From Candidatus Fibrimonadaceae bacterium (GTDB taxonomy: Bacteria; Fibrobacterota; Fibrobacteria; Fibrobacterales; Fibrobacteraceae): a stretch of DNA of 62,880 nucleotides. The position numbers and the translations under genes are program-made. Below are positions 51,514 to 58,970 of the stretch, one piece after another. How positions within the stretch are numbered: the stretch's first letter is position 1; every line of letters starts with the position of its first letter. The DNA lies in the NCBI GenBank assembly GCA_031281265.1, contig JAITFO010000055.1, positions 1-62,880 on the forward strand. The letters are read 5' to 3'. The notes below the pieces were generated by a model. The model did no database searches. It had not been told where the DNA came from and was given only the letters and a program-made list of their open reading frames with translations.

Positions 51514-52542
51514 TTAAACCGAAGACGCCATGAGAACTTTACAATTGCGATAATAGTCTAAATCCTCCAAAATTCTCGCCGCACCTTTGCATACGCACAA
51601 TGGAGCATCATCTATAACGCTAACTGGCAAACCTGTTTCGTGGCGGAGCTTTGCATCCAAGCCCCTGAGCTGGCTGGTGCCGCCTGCCATTATTATGCCT
51701 TTGTCCAAAATATCTGCGGAGAGTTCCGGCGGTGTGCCTTCCAATGCTTTTTTAACAGCTTCAACTATCTGGAAAATGGATTCGCTCAAAGCATCTCTTA
51801 TCTCTTCGCTTTTTATGACTATTGTGCGCGGGATGCCAGCTGCCAAATCTCTACCCTTAACTTCCATCTCAAGCTCTTTTTCCAGAGGATACGCAGAACC
51901 GATTTTCTTTTTAACATCCTCTGCCATGGATTCACCTATCAAAAGTCCGTGTGTTCTGCGTAGGTAGCTGACAATGGCATTGTCCATTTTGTCTCCGCCA
52001 ACACGCACGGAAGCTTTGCAAACAAGACCGCCAAGCGAAATTATAGCTACTTCCGAGGTTCCACCGCCGCAATCTATCACCATGTGACCAGAAGGCTCAG
52101 TAACGGGGATTTGCATACCGATAGCCGTAGCCATAGGCTCTGCTACCAAATGAACCTCACGTGCCCCTGCTGCTCTAGTAGCATCTAAAACCGCTCTTTT
52201 TTCCACCTCTGTTATCCCAGATGGAACGCCAATCACAACCCGCGGCTTAACCAAAAACAACGGGTATCTTTGAACTCGGCTAATGAAGTATTGAAGCAAA
52301 GCCTCAACTAAGTGGTAATCCGCTATAACGCCATCTTTCATGGGGCGTACGGCAATTATTTCATCTGGCGTGCGACCTAGCATTTTTTTGGCTTCTGCGC
52401 CTATGTATGTAACTTTTTCACTTTTTCTATCTACAGCGACAACGGTAGGCTCATTGATAACAATACCCCTGCCCTGCACGTGGACTAAAGTATTGGCCGT
52501 ACCGAGATCTATGCCTATATTGCAGGAAAATAATCCAAGCAT
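51514..52542 (-). CDS. mreB: Rod shape-determining actin MreB
   Basis: Bacterial actin that directs lateral wall synthesis, 342 residues. Phosphate loops NIGIDLGTANTLVHV and MVIDCGGGTSEVA, connecting motif RPMKDGVIADY, and adenosine motif GIIMAGGTSQLRGLD are intact. AGAGGA precedes the ATG. First gene of the mreBCD-mrdA-rodA-hisN-like operon. Confidence 0.96.
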   Translation of the reverse strand: MLGLFSCNIGIDLGTANTLVHVQGRGIVINEPTVVAVDRKSEKVTYIGAEAKKMLGRTPDEIIAVRPMKDGVIADYHLVEALLQYFISRVQRYPLFLVKPRVVIGVPSGITEVEKRAVLDATRAAGAREVHLVAEPMATAIGMQIPVTEPSGHMVIDCGGGTSEVAIISLGGLVCKASVRVGGDKMDNAIVSYLRRTHGLLIGESMAEDVKKKIGSAYPLEKELEMEVKGRDLAAGIPRTIVIKSEEIRDALSESIFQIVEAVKKALEGTPPELSADILDKGIIMAGGTSQLRGLDAKLRHETGLPVSVIDDAPLCVCKGAARILEDLDYYRNCKVLMASSV

Positions 52543-52568
52543 GATAAATATCCTCTTTTAAAACGGCT

Positions 52569-52596
52569 ATAATATAGAAAAATTTTAGTATGTCAA
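52569..52596 (-). promoter_or_regulatory. mreB promoter
   Basis: TTGACA (52596-52591) lies in the last codons of ptsI. It is followed by TTTTCTATATT; TATTAT (52574-52569) is spaced 16 bases from TTGACA, TATATT only 14. The rod-shape operon can therefore be transcribed apart from the pts genes. Confidence 0.6.
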
Positions 52597-54384
52597 CGTG
52601 ATCCTGTCGCCATCTTCGCTGAAAATGTCCGAAAGGGTGATAAAAGTTGAGATTCCAAGCCCTTTCATCTTCTGGTAATATTTTTTCTTTAAAAAAGCGT
52701 TTACGCTCACAGAGTCGGAAAATTTAAGGGCTTCTGAGGAAATAGCCCTTGCTTCATCGTAATTTACGGAACGTATTATTTTTTTGCACTCCATAATGCA
52801 CCAAGATGCCATGGATAGTTCATCCACGCCAAGCCCAACCAAGAGCAAGGCACTGATGGGGTCAGAGGCCATTTCGCCGCAAACGCTAACTGGAATACCC
52901 TCTTTGTGAGCGGCGTCAACTATCATCTTCACAGACCTTAAAACAGCAGGGTGGTGAGGTTCATACAGAGAAGCGATTTTACCGTTAGACCGGTCTACGG
53001 CAATGGTGAACTGAATTAAATCGTTTGTGCCTATGCTCACAAAATCAACCCTTTTAGCGATTTCTTCCATTATCATAACGGCAGCCGGAATCTCTATCAT
53101 AGCACCTAATTCAATTTTGGGAATTTCAAGCCCTTCCTCACGCAATTCCACGCAGCATCCCTCATATATTTCCTTTATTTTTTCAATCTCATCCACGCTG
53201 GAAATCATAGGGAACATTATTTTTAGATTGCCTAGGTCTCCAGCTTCTATAAGACCTTTTAGCTGTTCCTTAAAAATGTCCTTTTGGTCAAGACAAAGCC
53301 TTATGGAACGCCAACCCATAAACGGATTAGACTCAGGTTCAGAACTTATAGAAGAGAGCATCTTATCACTGCCGGCATCCAAGGTTCTTATGGTGACCGG
53401 CAGGGGATGCAATTGATGCGTCACATTGCGATAAGCCTCTGCTTGCTCTTTTCTCGTGGGTAGGGTATCCCGCCCAAAATAGAGAAACTCCGAACGATAA
53501 AGCCCAACCCCTGCTGCTCCAAAAGAGCCTATTTCACTGGCTTCTTCATACCTCTCTATATTCGCGCTCAATCTTATATACTTTCCATCCATAGTTATAG
53601 GCTCTAGGTCCCTCATGGTGAAAAGCTCTAATTTTTGGTTTTGAAAAACCTCTATTTGCTTTTTATATTTGTTTAGATCTTGCTCATCTGGATTAACTAT
53701 TACTATTCCATTTGTTCCATCCAATATTACCAAATCATCTTCGTTCACGAAAGTGGATAAATTCGCAATACCCATCACCGCAGGTATTTGCATTGAACGC
53801 GCAAGTATTGAAACGTGGCTGGTCACGCTGCCGGAATCTGTAGCAAGCCCAAGTATTTTTCCTTTTTTAAAACGCATGAGCAGGTTAGGCCCAATCGAAA
53901 AACCCACAAACACAACGCCATCTTCAACTTCTTCGTCAAGCTCAAAATCCCCTTTATCATTGCTCAGATGAAAAAGCACACGGTTGTAAATATCTTTTAA
54001 ATCTTGAACGCGCTCCTTTAAAATTCCGCCGTTGCTCTCAAAGCTATCTATTAAATTTTGCATACAGATATGAAATGCATAACCGGCATTGTATTGTTCG
54101 CTTTTTATAAAAGATGTGGTATTTTCAATTAAAAAAGGATCTTGCAAAATCATCAAGTGAGAATCAAAAATCTTCGCCTCTTCCTTGCCAGCCATTTTAA
54201 GAGCTAAATCACGCAAATTTGAAATTTCTTTTTTTACCTGCGCAATTCCTTTATGAAAAAAATCTATTTGACCTGTAATGCCTGCCTTTAAAATTTTTTG
54301 ATGCGAAATCACCACTTTTTGACGAGCAATCAACTTTACTTTTGCGATAACATAGCCTGGGGAAGCGGCTTTACCGGTGAACAT
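52585..54384 (-). CDS. ptsI: PTS enzyme I (PEP-protein phosphotransferase)
   Basis: Passes phosphate from PEP to HPr. The phospho-His is in GSVTSHVSILARSM; the PEP-binding barrel shows GAAGVGLYRSEFLYF, MFPMISSVDEI, and SVCGEMASDP. From MFTGKAASPG the length is 599, a little longer than the usual 575. An in-frame ATG at 54411 overlapping ptsH by 17 bp is possible, but the family normally begins close to the GxxASPG motif. No sugar-specific EII gene is nearby. Confidence 0.92.
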   Translation of the reverse strand: MFTGKAASPGYVIAKVKLIARQKVVISHQKILKAGITGQIDFFHKGIAQVKKEISNLRDLALKMAGKEEAKIFDSHLMILQDPFLIENTTSFIKSEQYNAGYAFHICMQNLIDSFESNGGILKERVQDLKDIYNRVLFHLSNDKGDFELDEEVEDGVVFVGFSIGPNLLMRFKKGKILGLATDSGSVTSHVSILARSMQIPAVMGIANLSTFVNEDDLVILDGTNGIVIVNPDEQDLNKYKKQIEVFQNQKLELFTMRDLEPITMDGKYIRLSANIERYEEASEIGSFGAAGVGLYRSEFLYFGRDTLPTRKEQAEAYRNVTHQLHPLPVTIRTLDAGSDKMLSSISSEPESNPFMGWRSIRLCLDQKDIFKEQLKGLIEAGDLGNLKIMFPMISSVDEIEKIKEIYEGCCVELREEGLEIPKIELGAMIEIPAAVMIMEEIAKRVDFVSIGTNDLIQFTIAVDRSNGKIASLYEPHHPAVLRSVKMIVDAAHKEGIPVSVCGEMASDPISALLLVGLGVDELSMASWCIMECKKIIRSVNYDEARAISSEALKFSDSVSVNAFLKKKYYQKMKGLGISTFITLSDIFSEDGDRITLTY

Positions 54385-54394
54385 CTTTCTCTGT

Positions 54395-54667
54395 TTATGT
54401 AGCGTCTTCATAGAATTTGTTTTCGAATAAATCCTTTAACTGTTGTGCGGTTTTCTCCTCATCGGAACCGTCTATTATGAATTCCACTTCCGAGCCTGGC
54501 TCTATGGCAAGCATCATCAAATTGAGAATTGATTTTGCATTTACCCTTTGCCCAGAATATATCAGTTCAACTGAACTTTGAGCGGAGCCGGAGATATTCA
54601 CTATGCGCCCCGCAGGTCTTGCATGTATTCCGAGTGAATTTTGTACTACAAGTTTAAGGTTTATCAT
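54395..54667 (-). CDS. ptsH: Phosphocarrier protein HPr
   Basis: A 90-residue HPr with active-site His15 in GIHARPAG and regulatory-site Ser46 in NAKSILNLMML, the position phosphorylated by HPr kinase. AGGA lies before the ATG. It sits between the MCE gene and ptsI; without EII genes the pair may serve mainly regulation. Confidence 0.93.
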   Translation of the reverse strand: MINLKLVVQNSLGIHARPAGRIVNISGSAQSSVELIYSGQRVNAKSILNLMMLAIEPGSEVEFIIDGSDEEKTAQQLKDLFENKFYEDAT

Positions 54668-54674
54668 TTTTATC

Positions 54675-55583
54675 CTAGAAGAAATCTATGTTCACATCCA
54701 ATCCATCCTTTATAATCAGGCGAAAGAGGCTGTCTGCTGATTTTACAGTTGTTGCTAAATCATCATGCAATTTACGGTCGTTCAATAATATGCCAAGCGT
54801 GTTGTTTTTGGATTGAAGTTTATCGGTAAGGGTTAAAACCCTTTGGATTGCTGTGTCGGCTCCGTTCACCAAAACATTAGTACGCCCGAGCAAGCCGTTA
54901 GCATCAGCTACCAAATTTCTCAATGGAGCTCTGTTTTCGTCCAAAATTGCATTGAGATTTTTTGTGGCAACGGATAAACCCGCTAAGCTACCTTGCAATA
55001 CCGGATCTGCCTTTTGAACCAAACCGATGGCCCTATCCTCTAAATCTTCGGCTTTTTCCAGAATACGGCGGAATCTGTCTTTAAAATCCTGGGTAGCTAT
55101 GGTGGAATCGAGCAAAAGATGCGCTATGTTCATTATTATTTTTGCGCTGTCCAAAACCTCCCCCGCCATGCCCATAACTTCAGCTATGCCGGCGTCAAAA
55201 AAGCCGGGGATAGTATCATTTTCAGAAAACACTTTGGCGGAATCCCCCAAAACCACTCCAATTTGCCTTTCGCCCAAAAGTCCTATATTTTGTACCCTGA
55301 TTTCCGAATCCACGGGAATTTTAACATCATTTCTAACGGAAATTCGCACAAGAACCCTATTTCCGTGCAGAATTATCCTCTCCACCCTGCCCAACTTAAC
55401 CCCATTGACCTTAACCGGGTCGTCTTGCGCTAAGGTGCTAACCTGACTAAAACGCAAATTGTAGGTCACATAGGTTTCGCGAGGGTCGTTATCATTCAAA
55501 AAGAATATGCCAAAAACTAGAATTACAGCCGCAATGACTATAACCAACCCTACAATAAAGTAAAGCATAGCATCTTTTTTCAT
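54675..55583 (-). CDS. MCE/MlaD-family lipid-transport protein
   Basis: Inner-membrane-anchored periplasmic protein of 302 residues: one N-terminal membrane helix (residues 7-29), an MCE domain (residues about 38-120, with DPVKVNGVKLGRVERI and GLLGERQIGV), then a long helical/coiled-coil tail (ATKNLNAILDENRAP and beyond). This is the layout of MlaD-type substrate-binding subunits. The ABC subunits MlaE and MlaF are not in the window. The -10 is eight bases before ATG, so the message should be leaderless. Confidence 0.85.
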   Translation of the reverse strand: MKKDAMLYFIVGLVIVIAAVILVFGIFFLNDNDPRETYVTYNLRFSQVSTLAQDDPVKVNGVKLGRVERIILHGNRVLVRISVRNDVKIPVDSEIRVQNIGLLGERQIGVVLGDSAKVFSENDTIPGFFDAGIAEVMGMAGEVLDSAKIIMNIAHLLLDSTIATQDFKDRFRRILEKAEDLEDRAIGLVQKADPVLQGSLAGLSVATKNLNAILDENRAPLRNLVADANGLLGRTNVLVNGADTAIQRVLTLTDKLQSKNNTLGILLNDRKLHDDLATTVKSADSLFRLIIKDGLDVNIDFF

Positions 55584-55590
55584 AGTATGG

Positions 55591-55601
55591 AATATAGTAA
55601 A
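55591..55601 (-). promoter_or_regulatory. Promoter box TTTACTATATT before the MCE gene
   Basis: Exact copy of the recurrent box; TATATT ends eight bases before the ATG and there is no ribosome site, as expected for a leaderless transcript. It probably also drives ptsH and ptsI. Confidence 0.6.
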
Positions 55602-55688
55602 AAGAGCTAACGAGGGGGAGCGTTGCGGGGCAAACCAAAATTAATCGGCGGTCAGAAATGGCATATTTTTTGCATATTCATTAAAAAC

Positions 55689-55716
55689 TAAAGTTTTTAC
55701 TCGGTAATGCCGATAA
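55689..55716 (+). promoter_or_regulatory. Sigma-28 (FliA-type) flagellar promoter before fliD
   Basis: TAAAGTTT at 55689-55696, 12 bases, then GCCGATAA at 55709-55716, nearly the enterobacterial FliA consensus (spacer 11). The predicted transcript starts after 55720, so an in-frame ATG at 55707 cannot be the start. Confidence 0.75.
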
Positions 55717-55748
55717 AGAATGTAGATTTAACGAAAGCGAGGTTTCTT

Positions 55749-58052
55749 ATGGCGGGTATGTCAGTAGGTGGATTGGTATCAGGACTAGATACAAATAGCA
55801 TAATAGCTCAGCTAACAGCTCTTGAGCAGATGAAGGTCTCACGTGAAAACCAAAAGAAAGAAAACGCCCAGAAAACCCTCGAAAAATTCAAAGATCTGCA
55901 AACTAGGCTAGGCAATTTATCGGCAAAAGCGAGTGCTTTGGAAACTCAGAACAAATTCAATGTTTTTAAATCAAATTCAGCTTATGAGGATTATGTATCC
56001 ATTTCTGGCAGAGATGGAGCAACAGCAGGTCAATACGAAATAACCGTCAGGCAGTTGGCAACAACGCAAAAGGTTTATTCAAATAAAATTAGCGCTATAA
56101 ACATCCCTCTTGTAGATGGTGAAAAAATCTACAAAAATGGCAAAACTGGCCAAGAATTAATTTTCGGTGCTTCCGATGAGACCAGCATATTCATATCTGC
56201 AACCGAAGCTACCATCAAAAAAGACCCGAACAAGAAAAACGGGGTTGAAATAAAAATTAATAAAAACGATACCTTAAAGGATATTGTAAATAAAATAAAC
56301 TCAGCCGAGGGTGCTGGCGTTAAAGCGAGCATAATGGCAATGGCAGACGGCGACAACAGACTTGTTCTGACCGCTGTGGATACCGGTACAAAAGGCTTTC
56401 AAATGTGGGATAGCTCGGCTGAGACTGGCACCGTCGGAAGCATATTGCAATACCTGGGGATTTTAAGCGATGTTCCAGACAGCCAAATTGTCTCATCCAA
56501 AAATGCTTTGCTCACTACGGACGGCAAAGCAGCAACTGAAAAAAATACTTTCACCGATATAAACACGGTGATGAACAAAAATAACTTAGTTGATGGGGAT
56601 GTATTAGGCATATATCTGCCAGCCAATAACGGCTCAGGTACTGGCGGTTGGGTCACTTTTGATTTGGGTGTTCAAGATGGACTTGATGATAAAGGTAATG
56701 TAATAAAAGTAGCACGGAAAATAGGCGATGTATTGAAAGATATAAACGATACTTTAGAAGCTTCCGGTGCAAACTTCAAAGCAAAACTCAACAGTTCTGG
56801 TGAAATAGTTTTGGAAGGCGATCTGAATAATGACCAAAATTTCAACAGTTCCATTGACACAACTGCTGATAACAAAACATTTTTGGAACAAGTTAAAATC
56901 CAAATAGGAACCTTTTCTGGTGGAGAGTTTACAGAAGTAAAAAAAGACATGGGAGGCCTCACCTCACGTAGCTCATTTGCAAATGTGATAAACGAAGGGC
57001 AAAATGCTATATACACCATAGACGGAATGACGGTTAGCTCACAGAGCAACAGCGATGACAAAACCATAAATGGTACCGTTTTTACCCTAAAAAAAGCTAC
57101 CTTTGACGAGGATGGTAAGTCATTAGTACCACCTATAAAAACTTCTTTGAGCTTGGATAAAGACTCTATAATAGGCAATATAAACGCTTTTGTTGAAGAA
57201 TTCAATGCGTTGATAAAATTCTTAGATGAGAATATGAAGACCTCTATAAAAGAAGACACGGATAAAAATACAGGAAGAAAGACAACTTCACGCGAAATTG
57301 GACCTTTTGCAGGTGATAGCGGCATTTCCGCTTTGCGCGATAATTTAAAAAGAATGATGACAAGCACCATAGACGAAATATCTGGAACTAAGGACAATGG
57401 CTATAAAACGGTTTATTCATCCGCAAGCCGCCTTGGCATAACCACCCAAAGGGATGGGTCTTTAAAAGTGGATACCGAGCAACTGACCAAAGCGATAGAG
57501 ACAGATTTTGAAGGTGTACGCAGATTGTTCACATCAAATAGCTTTAGCGATACCGTAGGCTTTAGCGTTGGAAATTCCAAGAAACAGACCCAATCTGGCA
57601 TATATGAAGTAGGCTATGATGCATTCGGCGACTTACAGGTAACGCGAAACGGCGAAGTTATGAAAATCAAAGATGTCTTTGATAGAAAAATAATCACTCT
57701 GGAAAATGGGCTTTCAATTGAAACCCCAAACTTAGGCAACTGGAAAGATGAAAATAGTGATAAAGTGGTAAAAGTATCATTTGTGCGTGGCATAGCCAAC
57801 CAAATAGCAAATTTTGTGGAAAATGCAAAAGACGCCGTGAGTGGCTATTACAAAACTTCTGAAAAAACCTACCAAGCCAGAATAGACAATATTCAAAAAA
57901 GGGTTGATGAATTGCAGGTTCGCGTGGATAACTATAATGCCAGAATTACCAAGCAGTTCGCCGCTTTGGAAAGAAATATGAGTAACTTACAGTCTCAAAC
58001 AGCAAATATGATGTCTGCTCTTAGCGGAATCTCATACAGACCTAGGAACTAA
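55749..58052 (+). CDS. fliD: Flagellar hook-associated protein 2 (filament cap) FliD
   Basis: Caps the growing flagellar filament and helps flagellin fold. The N-terminal D0 region has GGLVSGLDTNSIIAQLTALEQ; the C-terminal D0 is a heptad coil (RIDNIQKRVDELQVRVDNY, ERNMSNLQSQTANM). The 767-residue length exceeds the usual 450-680, because of large variable D2-D4 domains. GAGG lies six bases before the ATG at 55749, which also fits the sigma-28 promoter. Exported without a cleaved signal through the flagellar apparatus. Confidence 0.93.
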   Translation: MAGMSVGGLVSGLDTNSIIAQLTALEQMKVSRENQKKENAQKTLEKFKDLQTRLGNLSAKASALETQNKFNVFKSNSAYEDYVSISGRDGATAGQYEITVRQLATTQKVYSNKISAINIPLVDGEKIYKNGKTGQELIFGASDETSIFISATEATIKKDPNKKNGVEIKINKNDTLKDIVNKINSAEGAGVKASIMAMADGDNRLVLTAVDTGTKGFQMWDSSAETGTVGSILQYLGILSDVPDSQIVSSKNALLTTDGKAATEKNTFTDINTVMNKNNLVDGDVLGIYLPANNGSGTGGWVTFDLGVQDGLDDKGNVIKVARKIGDVLKDINDTLEASGANFKAKLNSSGEIVLEGDLNNDQNFNSSIDTTADNKTFLEQVKIQIGTFSGGEFTEVKKDMGGLTSRSSFANVINEGQNAIYTIDGMTVSSQSNSDDKTINGTVFTLKKATFDEDGKSLVPPIKTSLSLDKDSIIGNINAFVEEFNALIKFLDENMKTSIKEDTDKNTGRKTTSREIGPFAGDSGISALRDNLKRMMTSTIDEISGTKDNGYKTVYSSASRLGITTQRDGSLKVDTEQLTKAIETDFEGVRRLFTSNSFSDTVGFSVGNSKKQTQSGIYEVGYDAFGDLQVTRNGEVMKIKDVFDRKIITLENGLSIETPNLGNWKDENSDKVVKVSFVRGIANQIANFVENAKDAVSGYYKTSEKTYQARIDNIQKRVDELQVRVDNYNARITKQFAALERNMSNLQSQTANMMSALSGISYRPRN

Positions 58053-58066
58053 CCAGAGGACATTTT

Positions 58067-58522
58067 ATGCAAAACAACACTTACGCTCGCCCAGGTTTAG
58101 GCCAATACCGCCAGGCTTCTGTTGAAACAGCAGACCGTGGGCAGTTGATAATAATGATCTACGATCATTGTATAAAATGGTGCGGCATAGCAAAAGAGGC
58201 TTTGGAAGCTGGTCAGTTGGCGCGCAAAGCGGAGGCCTGCCATAAAATTGAAGCGGGCATAAGTGAGTTGATGACTTCCTTAGATATGCAAAAGGGCGGT
58301 GATATTGCAAAAAATCTCTGGCGGCTATACGATTTTTACAGCCACCACATTCACGAAGGCAACATGAAAAACATAGCTAAAAATTTTACAGAGGTTCAAG
58401 AAATGATGAGTGAATTGAGGGAGGCTTGGCAAAAGGCTCTTAGTGAAGTTCGTCAAGATAGAACTTTGGCAAACAAATTATCCAATGGAGCCCCTCGTAG
58501 CTATGTAAGCATGGTAGGTTGA
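58067..58522 (+). CDS. fliS: Flagellin chaperone FliS
   Basis: Binds the flagellin C-terminus in the cytoplasm before export. A 151-residue helical protein with the family pattern: YRQASVETADRGQLIIMIYDHCIKW near the start and ISELMTSLDMQKGGDIAKNLWRLYDFY in the middle. AGAGGA lies before ATG; 14 bases after fliD. Confidence 0.9.
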   Translation: MQNNTYARPGLGQYRQASVETADRGQLIIMIYDHCIKWCGIAKEALEAGQLARKAEACHKIEAGISELMTSLDMQKGGDIAKNLWRLYDFYSHHIHEGNMKNIAKNFTEVQEMMSELREAWQKALSEVRQDRTLANKLSNGAPRSYVSMVG

Positions 58523-58523
58523 T

Positions 58524-58970
58524 ATGAACCAAAACTTAAAATCATTATCCGCCAAGGTAGATAGCGCAATGCAACTCTGCAAAAATGTCCTTGAACACGA
58601 CAACAAAATAAAAGAGCTTTCTCCGCTGGATATGGGAATGGATATATACGCAGAAAGATTAACTGAATGTGTAGAGAGCAGGGGAAAAGCCACAAGAGCT
58701 GCAATTAAAGAACTTAATGAAATAAGCGGTGTTTACGAAACTATAGAAAACGATTCAACTGCAACAGTAGCAGAGAAAGCCATTTTAAACGAAAAAATAC
58801 ATTCGCTTCAAGATTTATCCGCTGTATTCGCAAGACAAAATGCAGTCACCAGAAAAAGCATTGAAATTCATCTGAATTCCTTGCACAATGAATCTGCGGA
58901 TTTCCATCACAACGTAAAAGTCATAAAGAATTATCTGAAAGCTCCGGATAATAGGACTTTTTACGGCTAA
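58524..58970 (+). CDS. FliT/FlgN-like flagellar export chaperone (putative)
   Basis: A 148-residue all-helical, charged protein that starts one base after the fliS stop. Position fliD-fliS-X is typical of FliT, the chaperone for FliD, and the size and coiled-coil pattern (VESRGKATRAAIKELNEIS) fit FliT or FlgN. Sequence similarity is too weak to name it with certainty. It is convergent with the YgiQ gene with 4 bp overlap. Confidence 0.6.
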   Translation: MNQNLKSLSAKVDSAMQLCKNVLEHDNKIKELSPLDMGMDIYAERLTECVESRGKATRAAIKELNEISGVYETIENDSTATVAEKAILNEKIHSLQDLSAVFARQNAVTRKSIEIHLNSLHNESADFHHNVKVIKNYLKAPDNRTFYG

